Position numbers and translations under genes: made by a program
Notes under the pieces: model-generated
What the model saw: only the letters and a program-made list of their open reading frames with translations
Database searches by the model: none
Told to the model about the DNA's origin: nothing
In this document: positions 55,778 through 64,000 of the stretch, in pieces
Layout of the letters: every line of letters starts with the position of its first letter
Position numbering within the stretch: the first letter of the stretch is position 1
Assembly: GCF_022399565.1 (NCBI RefSeq)
Contig: NZ_JAJTUT010000001.1
Span: forward strand, 620,001 to 684,000
Length of the DNA stretch: 64,000 bases
Direction: 5' to 3'
Origin: Flavobacterium algicola
Lineage (GTDB): Bacteria; Bacteroidota; Bacteroidia; Flavobacteriales; Flavobacteriaceae

Positions 55778-55793
55778 TATAAAACTTGACAAA

Positions 55794-57311
55794 ATGAACA
55801 AAAAAGTAATTTTAATGATACTGGACGGATGGGGTAAATCACCGGATCCTAAAGTTTCTGCCATTGACAATGCTAATGTGCCTTACATTAACAACCTGTA
55901 CAAAAACTATCCAAGTGCACAACTTAGAACTGACGGACTACATGTTGGTCTTCCAGAAGGACAAATGGGAAATAGCGAAGTAGGACACATGAATCTTGGA
56001 GCTGGTAGGATTGTATATCAAGATTTAGCTAAAATTAATTTAGCCGTAGCCAATAAAACATTAGCAAAAGAACAAGTATTAAAAGATGCTTTTCAGTATG
56101 CAAAAGAAAACAATAAAAAAGTTCACTTCCTAGGATTAGTATCTGACGGTGGTGTTCACTCACATACCTCACACTTACGTGGATTAATTGATGCAACGCA
56201 AGATTACGGGTTAGAAAAAGTATTTATACATGCTTTTACGGATGGTCGTGACGTAGATCCTAAATCTGGAGTACGATATATTCAAGACTTAGAGAATTAC
56301 ATCGCTGGTACCTCCGTTAAAATTGCTTCGATCATTGGGCGTTATTATGCTATGGATCGTGACAAACGTTGGGAACGAGTAAAATTAGCTTATGACTTAG
56401 TCGTGAACGGATTTGGCGCGAAGGCTGCTAATCCAGTAAAAGCGATGGAAGTGAGCTACCAGAATGACATAACTGATGAATTTGTCGCACCTGTAGTAAT
56501 GGTAGATGCAGATGACAAACCTATCGCAACCATTGAGGAAGATGATGTTGTTATCTTTTTTAATTTTAGAACTGATAGAGGTCGCGAATTAACAGAAGCA
56601 CTTTCGCAGCAAGATTTTCACGAGCAGAACATGCACAAGCTAAATTTATATTATGTTACACTGACTAATTATGACGAAACTTATACTAATGTAAAAGTGG
56701 TTTATAATAAAGACAACATTACTGAAACTCTTGGTGAAGTATTGGAGAAAGCTGGTAAAAAACAAATTAGAATTGCAGAAACAGAGAAGTACCCTCACGT
56801 AACGTTTTTCTTTTCTGGTGGTCGTGAAGAACCATTTGTTGGAGAAAGCAGAATATTAAAAAACTCACCTAAAGTCGCAACCTACGACTTGCAACCAGAA
56901 ATGAGTGCCAACGAATTGACTGATGCGCTGATTCCTGAAATACAGAAAGGGGATGTTGATTTTGTATGTTTGAATTTTGCTAATGGCGATATGGTAGGAC
57001 ACACAGGAATTATGGCAGCAGCAATAGAAGCTTGTGAAGCGGTTGACAAGTGTGTTACACGCGTAATCGATGCGGCAATTGAAAATGATTATACCGTTCT
57101 AGTAATTGCTGATCACGGAAATTGTGAGACAATGATTAATCCTGACGGAAGTCCGAATACGGCTCACACTACAAACCCAGTACCTTTTATCTTGATTGAT
57201 AAAGAAATAAAAATGGTGCATGATGGAGTACTTGGTGATATTGCACCAACGATTCTTGAATTAATGGGAGTTGAAAAACCGGCAGTAATGACACAGCACT
57301 CTTTGTTATAA
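55794..57311 (+). CDS. gpmI: 2,3-bisphosphoglycerate-independent phosphoglycerate mutase
   Basis: A 505-residue cofactor-independent mutase interconverting 3- and 2-phosphoglycerate in glycolysis and gluconeogenesis. Alkaline-phosphatase superfamily motifs: ILDGWG at the N-terminus (metal Asp), catalytic Ser61 in NSEVGHMNLGAGR, FTDGRDVDPKSG, FFNFRTDRGREL, FANGDMVGHTG and ADHGNCE with metal ligands. All metal-binding residues I could check are present. Length normal. It is followed by a strong terminator. Confidence 0.97.
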   Translation: MNKKVILMILDGWGKSPDPKVSAIDNANVPYINNLYKNYPSAQLRTDGLHVGLPEGQMGNSEVGHMNLGAGRIVYQDLAKINLAVANKTLAKEQVLKDAFQYAKENNKKVHFLGLVSDGGVHSHTSHLRGLIDATQDYGLEKVFIHAFTDGRDVDPKSGVRYIQDLENYIAGTSVKIASIIGRYYAMDRDKRWERVKLAYDLVVNGFGAKAANPVKAMEVSYQNDITDEFVAPVVMVDADDKPIATIEEDDVVIFFNFRTDRGRELTEALSQQDFHEQNMHKLNLYYVTLTNYDETYTNVKVVYNKDNITETLGEVLEKAGKKQIRIAETEKYPHVTFFFSGGREEPFVGESRILKNSPKVATYDLQPEMSANELTDALIPEIQKGDVDFVCLNFANGDMVGHTGIMAAAIEACEAVDKCVTRVIDAAIENDYTVLVIADHGNCETMINPDGSPNTAHTTNPVPFILIDKEIKMVHDGVLGDIAPTILELMGVEKPAVMTQHSLL

Positions 57312-57326
57312 TATAAGATTTTATCT

Positions 57327-57358
57327 AAAAGCTACCTCAATCGGGTAGCTTTTTTTTT
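57327..57358 (+). terminator. Intrinsic terminator after gpmI
   Basis: 10-bp stem AAAAGCTACC/GGTAGCTTTT (57327-57336 with 57344-57353), 7-nt loop and T-run to 57358, 15 nt past the stop. Confidence 0.92.
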
Positions 57359-57421
57359 GCATACCAATAGGCGTGTACATAATAATTTTAAATATTATAA
57401 CTTTTTCTTAATACTATAAAG

Positions 57422-57452
57422 TTGCTAATTGATAGTAATACTATTATATTTG
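57422..57452 (+). promoter_or_regulatory. Promoter and candidate TetR operator of the export operon
   Basis: TTG at 57422-57424, 20 nt, TATATTTG at 57445-57452. Between them lies a 13-bp palindrome, ATAGTA-A-TACTAT (57432-57444). A palindrome within the spacer of the promoter of a tetR-led operon is the usual place for an autoregulatory operator; binding is inferred. Confidence 0.6.
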
Positions 57453-57469
57453 CATAAATAACATTCATT

Positions 57470-58144
57470 ATGCAGACACTATTATCAAATATAAAAATTA
57501 AGGTAAATGAGAAAATCTACGTTAAGGATCCTGAAACATCTGTTTTAGGAAAGAAAATTTTGCAGGAGAGTATTTTCTTGATAGACGAAATCGGATTTGA
57601 CACTTTTACCTTTAAAAAGCTAGGTGAAAAAATAGGGTCAAATGAGAGTTCTATCTACCGTTATTTCGAAAACAAACATAAATTATTAGTATATTTATGT
57701 TCGTGGTATTGGAGTTGGATAGAGTATCAAATGGTATTTAAAATGATGAATATTGACGATCCTATGGAACGCTTAAAGCGAGCTATTACGGTGGTTACGC
57801 AAAAATCTGAAGAAGACAAGTCGATTCCACATATTAATGAAGCTATTTTAAACAAAATCATCATAGCAGAATTTACCAAAACATTGCATACCAAAGAAAT
57901 TGATGATGAGAACAGAGAAGGTTTCTTCTTGATTTACAAAAGCGTTATCAACCGTATAGTGCAATTGATTATCGAAATTGACCCTAATTATCAATATCCA
58001 AAAAGTCTAGCCTCCTCAATTATTGAAGGAGCGCTACACCAGTGTTTTTTAAAAGATCATTTAAAGACCATTACTGATTGCAATGAGAAAATTTCACCAA
58101 CCGATTTTTACCTCAACCTAATCCATATAACGTTAAGAAAATAA
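57470..58144 (+). CDS. TetR/AcrR-family transcriptional regulator
   Basis: A 224-residue TetR-type regulator. The helix-turn-helix is at ~40-65: TFKKLGEKIGSNESSIYRYFENKHKLLVYL. The C-terminal ligand-binding domain is all-helical and family-specific. It is the first gene of an operon with an ABC protein, an HlyD-type adaptor and a TolC-type channel, 6 nt before the ABC gene, and most likely represses this operon in response to the exported compound. A palindrome in its own promoter (57432-57444) is a candidate operator. Confidence 0.92.
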   Translation: MQTLLSNIKIKVNEKIYVKDPETSVLGKKILQESIFLIDEIGFDTFTFKKLGEKIGSNESSIYRYFENKHKLLVYLCSWYWSWIEYQMVFKMMNIDDPMERLKRAITVVTQKSEEDKSIPHINEAILNKIIIAEFTKTLHTKEIDDENREGFFLIYKSVINRIVQLIIEIDPNYQYPKSLASSIIEGALHQCFLKDHLKTITDCNEKISPTDFYLNLIHITLRK

Positions 58145-58150
58145 CAACAC

Positions 58151-59809
58151 ATGAAACCATTAAAACGTTTTTATAACTTACTCGAATTAGACAAAAAAGA
58201 TGTATACCAATTATTTTTTTACGGAATACTTTCGGGAGTAATCAGCTTATCTTTACCTCTTGGAATACAAGCTATAACCAATTTTATACAGTCAGGTAGA
58301 GCCAGTGCATCATGGATTGTGTTAATCATTATGGTTGTTTTTGGAGTTGCTTTGGTTGGAATTTTATCCTTGATGCAGCTGCGCATCATGGAGAATTTAC
58401 AGCAAAAAATATTCATTCGATCCTCCTTTGAATTTGCCGTTAGATTGCCTAAAATAAAATTCGAAGAATACTACAATCACTATCCACCAGAACTTGCCAA
58501 TCGGTTTTTTGATACTTTGACCATTCAAAAAGGGACTGCTAAATTATTAATTGGCTTTTCTGCCGCTATTCTACAGATTATATTTGGTATCATATTATTA
58601 TCCTTATACCATAACTATTTCATTATTTTCGGAATGCTATTAATGCTCTTACTCTATTTTATCTTTAGATTCTCCTATAATTCAGGGCTAGATACGAGTA
58701 TGAAAGAATCCAAATACAAATACAAAGTTGCCGGATGGCTGCAAGAAATAGCTCGTAACAATTTTAGTTTTAGAAATCAAATGCACCATGACTTTGCATT
58801 GGGGAAAAATGACTTTTTAGTTACTGAATATTTAAATAACAGAGAAAATCACTTCTCTGTAATCAAAACACAATTTAGCCAACTTATACTTTTTAAAATT
58901 ATTATAACGGCCAGTTTACTTTCTATAGGTGGTTATTTGGTACTGTCACAAGAAATGAATATTGGCCAATTTGTTGCTGCAGAGATCATCATTTTATTAG
59001 TAATTACATCCGTGGAAAAGATAGTCTTGGGATTGGAAACTTTCTATGATGTATTGACATCAGTTGAAAAAATTGGGCAAATAACAGATATGTCTCTAGA
59101 AGAGCAATTTCCTATCGACTATGACAATTGCTACACCTCGATTGCCTTAGACATTGAAAAAGTAAGCTTCAAATTCCCTGATTCGAAAAGCATTATTTTA
59201 AATAATATTTCGCTTAAAATTGATCAAGGAGAACGCATTTTCATAAGTGGTGAAAATGGATCAGGAAAGACGACTTTAATGCGTATTTTATCTGGATTAA
59301 TGCAACCTACAGAAGGTGCTATTTACATCAATGACGACAGTTTCAAAAAAGTAAACCTAAATCAATATCGCTCTCAAATTGAAAGCATCATTTATGGTGA
59401 AACCCCTTTTGATGGAACAGTGACTGAAAATATTACTTTTAAAAATGAATTGGTTAATAATGAAAACTTAAAGTGGGCTATCAAAGGAATGAAATTAGAA
59501 CATTTTATAAAATCATTACCACAAGGATTGGAAACACCCATCTTCCCAGAGGGGAAACAATTATCTTCATCAAATGCACAAAAAATATTATTGGCCCGCA
59601 GTATTATCAGTAAACCAAAAATTTTATTCTACGAAGACCCTACCGATACAATGGATGAAAAAGTAGCCAACGAAATCATTGATTTTATAACTGCAGAAGA
59701 GCACAGTTGGACCATCATTGTTTCTTCAAAAAACGAATATTGGAAAACCAAGTGCAACAGACAGATCACGATGCAGAATGGACAAATTCTTTTAGACCAA
59801 AAAAAATAA
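58151..59809 (+). CDS. ABC transporter (TMD-NBD) with degenerate nucleotide-binding domain
   Basis: A 552-residue half-transporter: membrane domain of the type I exporter fold (~20-305, about six hydrophobic segments) fused to a nucleotide-binding domain (~325-550). Walker A is intact (GENGSGKTT, 367-375). The later motifs are altered: the signature LSGGQ reads LSSSN (471-475), Walker B plus catalytic Glu (D-E) reads Glu495-Asp496 in ILFYEDPTD, and the H-loop His is replaced by Ser (SSKN, 525-528). There is no C39 peptidase domain. It is encoded with an HlyD-type adaptor and TolC-type channel, as in type I secretion. Whether it hydrolyses ATP is doubtful. Confidence 0.93.
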   Translation: MKPLKRFYNLLELDKKDVYQLFFYGILSGVISLSLPLGIQAITNFIQSGRASASWIVLIIMVVFGVALVGILSLMQLRIMENLQQKIFIRSSFEFAVRLPKIKFEEYYNHYPPELANRFFDTLTIQKGTAKLLIGFSAAILQIIFGIILLSLYHNYFIIFGMLLMLLLYFIFRFSYNSGLDTSMKESKYKYKVAGWLQEIARNNFSFRNQMHHDFALGKNDFLVTEYLNNRENHFSVIKTQFSQLILFKIIITASLLSIGGYLVLSQEMNIGQFVAAEIIILLVITSVEKIVLGLETFYDVLTSVEKIGQITDMSLEEQFPIDYDNCYTSIALDIEKVSFKFPDSKSIILNNISLKIDQGERIFISGENGSGKTTLMRILSGLMQPTEGAIYINDDSFKKVNLNQYRSQIESIIYGETPFDGTVTENITFKNELVNNENLKWAIKGMKLEHFIKSLPQGLETPIFPEGKQLSSSNAQKILLARSIISKPKILFYEDPTDTMDEKVANEIIDFITAEEHSWTIIVSSKNEYWKTKCNRQITMQNGQILLDQKK

Positions 59810-59813
59810 TAGT

Positions 59814-61169
59814 ATGCTAAACATATCCGACAATAATAAACATACCATGGCGCATTTAGAGCGCTACAAAACGGTAAAAGGATTAGAAAAAAGGCCCCAT
59901 TATAAAATTTTAAATAGAATCATTACTCTTGTTTCTATCATTGCTTTTATAACCTTGTTTTTCCCTTGGACACAGAACATTTCAGGAAAAGGAGCCGTAA
60001 CTACATTAAAACCTAATCAACGACCACAATCCATACAAAGTGTAATTTCTGGCCGTATAGAAAAATGGTACGTACAAGAGGGCGATTTTGTAAAAAAGGG
60101 TGATACTATCCTCTTCATATCTGAAATCAAGGAAGATTACATGGATCCTAATTTAGTAGAAAACACTAAAAATCAGTTGGATGCAAAAAATCACGCTTTA
60201 GACTCCTATAGTTCTAAGTATGGCGCTTTGGCCAACCAAATTCAATCGATACAAACAGAAAGAGGTTTGAAAATTGAACAAGCAAATAATAAGTTAAAGC
60301 AAGCTCAATTTAAAATTAAGAGTGACTCAATTGACCTTGTTGCGGTTAAAACGCAATTGAAAATTGCCAACACGCAGTTTAACAGAGCGGTTCAATTGAA
60401 TAATGAAGGCTTAAAGGCACTTACCGATGTGGAGGAAAAACGTCTTAAACAACAAGAAGTAGAAGCTAAAATCATTACCCAAGAAAACAAATTACTGACG
60501 ACCAAAAATGAACTTCTTAATGCAAGGGTAGAATTAGGTCGAATTGATGCCGAATACAACGAGAAAGTAGCAAAGGCAGAAAGTGATCAATTTACAGCAA
60601 GAAGCAATCAATTTGATACCGAAGCACAAGTAAATAAATTAAAGAACCAGTACGCCAATTACAGTATTCGTAATGGCATGTACTATATTAAAGCAGCACA
60701 AAACGGTTATATTAACCGTGCTTTGCAGGCTGGAATTGGTGAAACAATCAAAGAAGGTACACCTATTGCTACTGTAATGCCATCTGAATACGATATTGCA
60801 GTAGAAACTTTTGTAAACCCATTGGATTTACCTCTGATATCAAAAGGAGCAAAAATAAGAATCTGGTTTGATGGTTGGCCTACAATTGTATTTTCAGGTT
60901 GGCCTGATATGTCTTATGGAACTTTTGGTGGTAGAATTGTTGCTGTTGAAAAATTCATCAGTGATAATGGTAAGTTTAGAGTATTAATTGCACCTGACAC
61001 CGATGAAGATCCTTGGCCAAAACAATTAAGCATGGGTTCTGGAGCTCAGACTATTGCCTTACTTAATACGGTACCTGTTTGGTTTGAAATATGGAGAACC
61101 TTAAATGGCTTTCCTCCAGATTACTATGAAGCAAAACAAAGTACATCTAAATCTAAAGAGAAAAAATAA
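59814..61169 (+). CDS. HlyD-family periplasmic adaptor
   Basis: A 451-residue membrane-fusion protein of the HlyD type. One N-terminal transmembrane helix (~40-58, IITLVSIIAFITLFFPW), lipoyl half (VISGRIEKWYVQEGDFVKKGDTIL), a long coiled-coil hairpin (~105-290), second lipoyl half (YYIKAAQNGYINRALQAGIGETI) and a C-terminal beta domain. It links the ABC protein encoded 4 nt upstream to the TolC-type channel. Its stop overlaps the channel's start by 1 nt (TAATG). Confidence 0.93.
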   Translation: MLNISDNNKHTMAHLERYKTVKGLEKRPHYKILNRIITLVSIIAFITLFFPWTQNISGKGAVTTLKPNQRPQSIQSVISGRIEKWYVQEGDFVKKGDTILFISEIKEDYMDPNLVENTKNQLDAKNHALDSYSSKYGALANQIQSIQTERGLKIEQANNKLKQAQFKIKSDSIDLVAVKTQLKIANTQFNRAVQLNNEGLKALTDVEEKRLKQQEVEAKIITQENKLLTTKNELLNARVELGRIDAEYNEKVAKAESDQFTARSNQFDTEAQVNKLKNQYANYSIRNGMYYIKAAQNGYINRALQAGIGETIKEGTPIATVMPSEYDIAVETFVNPLDLPLISKGAKIRIWFDGWPTIVFSGWPDMSYGTFGGRIVAVEKFISDNGKFRVLIAPDTDEDPWPKQLSMGSGAQTIALLNTVPVWFEIWRTLNGFPPDYYEAKQSTSKSKEKK

Positions 61170-62578
61170 TGAAATACAACTTTCTTTTTTTACTACTTTT
61201 TGTTTGGAACCTGCAGTCTCAAGCACTCCAAGATGAAAGGCAACTAGTTCCCAAAATGGAACTTTCTTTTAATGAGTACTTGGGTTATGTAAAAAAGTTT
61301 CATCCATTAGTAAAAACAGCTAATCTAGAAATTAACAAAGCACAAGCTAGTTTAATGGCAGCTCGAGGAGCATTCGATCCAAAAATAGGAGTAGATTTTG
61401 ATAAAAAACAATTTAAGGATACTGAATATTACTCACTTCTAAACAGCAGCTTCAAAATTCCTACTTGGTATGGAATCGAAATTAAGGCTGGCTTTGAACA
61501 AAACCAAGGTTACTATTTGAATCCCGAACACACTGTTCCTTCGGCAGGATTAGCTTCTGTGGGGGTTTCAGTACCTCTTGGTCAAGGTTTGTTTATCAAT
61601 CAGCGAATGGCCGATCTTCGTAAATCAAAAATGCAATTGCAACTGGGCCAAGCAGAACGTAAGTTGCAAGCTGTAGCAGTACTCTACGACGCATCTGTTG
61701 CTTATTTTAATTGGATAAAGAATTATGAAGAGTTCAAAATGTACAACCAGTATACTGCCAATGCCACTATTCGATACAAAGCAGTTCAATCATTGATAAA
61801 GCAAGGAGACAAACGAGCAATTGATAGCGTAGAAGCTGGTATCAGTTTAAAGAGTAGACGATTAAGTTTAGAAAATTCTAGATTAAAATTGATGAAAGCA
61901 AAGCTGGAATTATCTAATTATTTATGGTTGGATAATTTAATTCCAATGGAACTGACTGATGCGGTTTTTCCAGAGCAAAACATTCAAAACACAATTCAGG
62001 AAACTTTAAATACTAATGATTTATTAACGCAGGACTTCACTGTTGATAATCATCCGAAAATTAGTGCACTAGAGACCAAAATTAATATGCTTGAAGTAGA
62101 TCGAAAATTGAAGGCAAACTTACTACTTCCAAAAATTGACGTTTCCTATTCTTATTTATCAGAACCGCAATATATTAATAGTTACAAATTCGAAAACTAT
62201 AAAATTGGAGTTAATTTTGCTTATCCTATATTTTTAAGAAAAGAAAGAGGAGGTTTAAAACTAGCCGACTATAAAATCCAAGAAACTACCAACAGCCTTA
62301 ATTTGGAGCGATTGCAACTTTCGAATAAAATAAAAGCGCAAAAAGAAGTCATCAGCTCATTAAACACACAATACTTTATAGCTAGTGATTTGGTGGGTAA
62401 TTACCAAACAATGTTACAGTCGGAAGAGCGTTTGTTTACCTTTGGGGAAAGCTCATTATTTTTAATAAATAGTCGCGAAAGCAGTTTAATTACTGCTCAA
62501 CTATCGGCTATTGCTTTGCAAAATGAATTTTACATCTCAAATTCCGAATTGTATAAAATCTTGGCAAACCCTGATTAA
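61169..62578 (+). CDS. TolC-family outer-membrane channel
   Basis: A 469-residue outer-membrane efflux protein. Signal peptide MKYNFLFLLLFVWNLQSQ; two OEP repeats (~35-250 and ~290-465) with long helical segments and strands such as VSVPLGQGLFINQRMADLRKS and IGVNFAYPIFLRKERGGLKLADYKI. No lipobox, unlike the RND channel at 10186. It is the exit duct of the TetR-ABC-HlyD-TolC export operon, translationally coupled to the adaptor. No terminator hairpin follows; the next gene, map, has its own -7 element. Confidence 0.92.
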   Translation: MKYNFLFLLLFVWNLQSQALQDERQLVPKMELSFNEYLGYVKKFHPLVKTANLEINKAQASLMAARGAFDPKIGVDFDKKQFKDTEYYSLLNSSFKIPTWYGIEIKAGFEQNQGYYLNPEHTVPSAGLASVGVSVPLGQGLFINQRMADLRKSKMQLQLGQAERKLQAVAVLYDASVAYFNWIKNYEEFKMYNQYTANATIRYKAVQSLIKQGDKRAIDSVEAGISLKSRRLSLENSRLKLMKAKLELSNYLWLDNLIPMELTDAVFPEQNIQNTIQETLNTNDLLTQDFTVDNHPKISALETKINMLEVDRKLKANLLLPKIDVSYSYLSEPQYINSYKFENYKIGVNFAYPIFLRKERGGLKLADYKIQETTNSLNLERLQLSNKIKAQKEVISSLNTQYFIASDLVGNYQTMLQSEERLFTFGESSLFLINSRESSLITAQLSAIALQNEFYISNSELYKILANPD

Positions 62579-62592
62579 ATCAATTAAAATTG

Positions 62593-62600
62593 TACTTTTG
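62593..62600 (+). promoter_or_regulatory. -7 element of map
   Basis: TACTTTTG, exact TAnnTTTG match, 20 nt before the ATG, with a near-match CTG at 62571-62573 in place of the -33 TTG, 19 nt upstream. Confidence 0.5.
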
Positions 62601-62620
62601 CCAACTCAAAATTTAGAACT

Positions 62621-63439
62621 ATGATTATAGTAAAATCACGTGAAGAAATAGAATTGATGCGCGAAAGTGCCCTTATTGTATCAAAAACTTTAGGAATGCT
62701 TGCCTCTGAACTAAAAGAAGGTGTAACCACTTTGCAACTTGATAAACTTGCTGAAACATTTATTCGTGACCACGGAGCTGAACCGAGTTTCCTTGGTTTA
62801 TACGGTTTCCCGAACTCGCTATGTATGAGCCCAAATGCTCAAGTAGTGCACGGAATTCCTAATACCACACCACTGGTGAGTGGAGACATTATCTCTATTG
62901 ATTGTGGTGCTTTTAAAAATGGTTACCATGGAGACCATGCCTATACTTTTGAAATTGGTGAAGTAGCTCCAGAGACAAAAAAATTATTACAAGTCACCAA
63001 AGAGTCTTTGTACGTAGGTATTCGTGAATTTAAAGCCGGAAACCGAGTGGAAGACGTTGGAAACGCAATCCAAAAATACACAGAGTCACATGGATACGGA
63101 GTCGTTCGCGAACTCGTAGGACATGGTCTAGGACAAAAAATGCACGAAGATCCAGAGATGCCAAATTATGGTAAAAGAGGCCGTGGAAAGATGTTTGTAG
63201 AAGGAATGGTAATTGCTCTAGAGCCTATGATAAATCAAGGAACCAGAAACATTAAACAACTAAAAGACGGCTGGACAATTCTTACTGCTGACGGAAAACC
63301 AAGTGCTCATTTTGAACACGATATAGCGCTAGTAGACGGAAAACCAGAATTATTATCAACCTTTGCTTATGTGTACCAAGCATTGGGAATCGTGAGTAAC
63401 GAAGAAGATGAATTCCGTAAAGTGCCGTTAACTTTATAA
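62621..63439 (+). CDS. map: Type I methionine aminopeptidase
   Basis: A 272-residue pita-bread metallopeptidase that removes the N-terminal Met from nascent proteins. Metal ligands are visible: Asp in SIDCGAFKNGYHGDHAYTF (both Asp residues), His in GHGLGQKMHEDPEMPNYG, Glu in ALEPMI and Glu in FEHDIALVDG. Substrate His in VVHGIPN. Length normal for type I; no N-terminal zinc-finger extension. Confidence 0.97.
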   Translation: MIIVKSREEIELMRESALIVSKTLGMLASELKEGVTTLQLDKLAETFIRDHGAEPSFLGLYGFPNSLCMSPNAQVVHGIPNTTPLVSGDIISIDCGAFKNGYHGDHAYTFEIGEVAPETKKLLQVTKESLYVGIREFKAGNRVEDVGNAIQKYTESHGYGVVRELVGHGLGQKMHEDPEMPNYGKRGRGKMFVEGMVIALEPMINQGTRNIKQLKDGWTILTADGKPSAHFEHDIALVDGKPELLSTFAYVYQALGIVSNEEDEFRKVPLTL

Positions 63440-63444
63440 GATTT

Positions 63445-63472
63445 CACAGAGATTCACAGAGCAAGCTCAGAG
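63445..63472 (+). repeat. CACAGAG direct repeats upstream of the GxxExxY gene
   Basis: CACAGAG at 63445-63451 and 63455-63461 (10 bp apart), then CTCAGAG at 63466-63472. Short CACAGAG-type runs commonly precede GxxExxY-family genes in Bacteroidetes. Function unknown. Confidence 0.55.
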
Positions 63473-63559
63473 ATCCGCTAAGTTTTTTTAATTAAAATAA
63501 TTATAACGCACAATTGAAAATGTAAAAAAAATTAGATTTTTATATTTTTCAAAAGGCAA

Positions 63560-63988
63560 ATGGATGCTATGGAAGTGGAAAACGATAATTTCGAATTGGG
63601 CGAGGAATTAAATGCGCTTACATACAAGGTTATTGGACTAGCAATTGAAGTTCATCGTAATTTAGGACCTGGTTTGTTAGAATCTGCATATCAAGCTTGT
63701 TTACTTTATGAGTTAAAAAAAGCAGGCTTTAAAGTTGAAAAAGAAATACCACTTCCAATTAAGTATAAAGAAATAAAACTAGAACAAGGATACAGAATCG
63801 ACCTATTAATTGAAAACAAATTAGTAATTGAATTAAAGACAGTTGAAGAATTTACTTCTGTACACTATGCTCAAATACTCACTTATTTAAAATTGGGAAA
63901 TTATCCGTTAGGATTACTCATTAACTTTAATTCTAAAATATTAAAAAACAACATAAAACGATTCATAAATTCAAACAAGGAAGTATAA
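63560..63988 (+). CDS. GxxExxY-family protein
   Basis: A 142-residue protein of the GxxExxY family (signature GPGLLESAY at ~35-43). The fold resembles PD-(D/E)XK nucleases: the downstream motif RIDLLIENKLVIELKT has the spacing of an Asp and Glu-x-Lys active site, but activity has not been shown here. Such small proteins occur in many copies in Bacteroidetes genomes, often as single genes near repeats. Start may be the ATG at 63560 or the in-frame ATG at 63569. It is preceded by CACAGAG repeats and ends 12 nt before the window edge. Confidence 0.88.
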   Translation: MDAMEVENDNFELGEELNALTYKVIGLAIEVHRNLGPGLLESAYQACLLYELKKAGFKVEKEIPLPIKYKEIKLEQGYRIDLLIENKLVIELKTVEEFTSVHYAQILTYLKLGNYPLGLLINFNSKILKNNIKRFINSNKEV

Positions 63989-64000
63989 TACTTTGCGAAT

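Overview
The window is about 64 kb of low-GC chromosome from a member of Bacteroidota, most likely Flavobacterium or a close relative in the Flavobacteriaceae. The evidence is a secreted protein with a type IX secretion (T9SS) C-terminal sorting domain, the gliding genes gldB and gldC, promoters of the Bacteroidetes type (TTG, about 19 nt, TAnnTTTG), a MurE with the meso-DAP motif DNPR, and flavobacterial families such as DUF5916 and DUF6702. No phage, insertion sequence, CRISPR array or classical defence island was seen. Most of the window is core genome with a few accessory signalling and export modules.

Layout. 2-3157: 5'-truncated multidomain T9SS cargo. 3271-3705: CBS-pair protein. 3809-5586: LytS/LytR-type two-component system, divergent from an RND efflux operon (5851-11592: adaptor, pump, outer-membrane factor). 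The shared spacer holds a pair of 8-nt direct repeats 21 bp apart that looks like a LytTR-regulator site. 11731-18301 (minus): five-gene signalling operon of a REC-kinase, a CHASE3/GAF hybrid kinase with three receivers, a single receiver, CheR and a receiver-less CheB. 18663-19221: tRNA-Arg and a YqeY-like protein. 19542-35358 (minus): the whole division/cell-wall (dcw) cluster mraZ-rsmH-ftsL-ftsI-murE-mraY-murD-ftsW-murG-murC-ftsQ-ftsA-ftsZ. It opens at a promoter with an array of about 10-bp-phased GTGG repeats (the expected MraZ operator) and closes at a strong terminator after ftsZ.

35735-46385: housekeeping genes (alpha/beta hydrolase, engB, gldC, gldB, nadE, a LuxR-type regulator, dnaG, a polyprenyl diphosphate synthase, rlmN, an O-methyltransferase, a PAP2 phosphatase, a TatA-like protein). 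46499-50900 (minus): M1 metallopeptidase, DUF6702 protein and two paralogous carboxypeptidase-regulatory-like proteins. 51038-55514: pepE, two identical tandem tRNA-Gly genes, an L,D-transpeptidase-family protein and a DUF5916 protein. 55794-63988: gpmI, a TetR-ABC-HlyD-TolC export operon, map and a GxxExxY-family protein.

The observations most worth checking are: a DnaG primase with all four zinc ligands of its zinc-binding domain replaced; an ABC exporter whose nucleotide-binding domain keeps Walker A but has altered signature, Walker B and H-loop residues; the MraZ-box array, which also fixes a TTG start for mraZ; the putative LytTR site in front of the RND pump; and a CheB/CheR pair encoded with hybrid kinases but with no chemoreceptor. 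I did not find a convincing wholly new system; the candidates are variations on known families.
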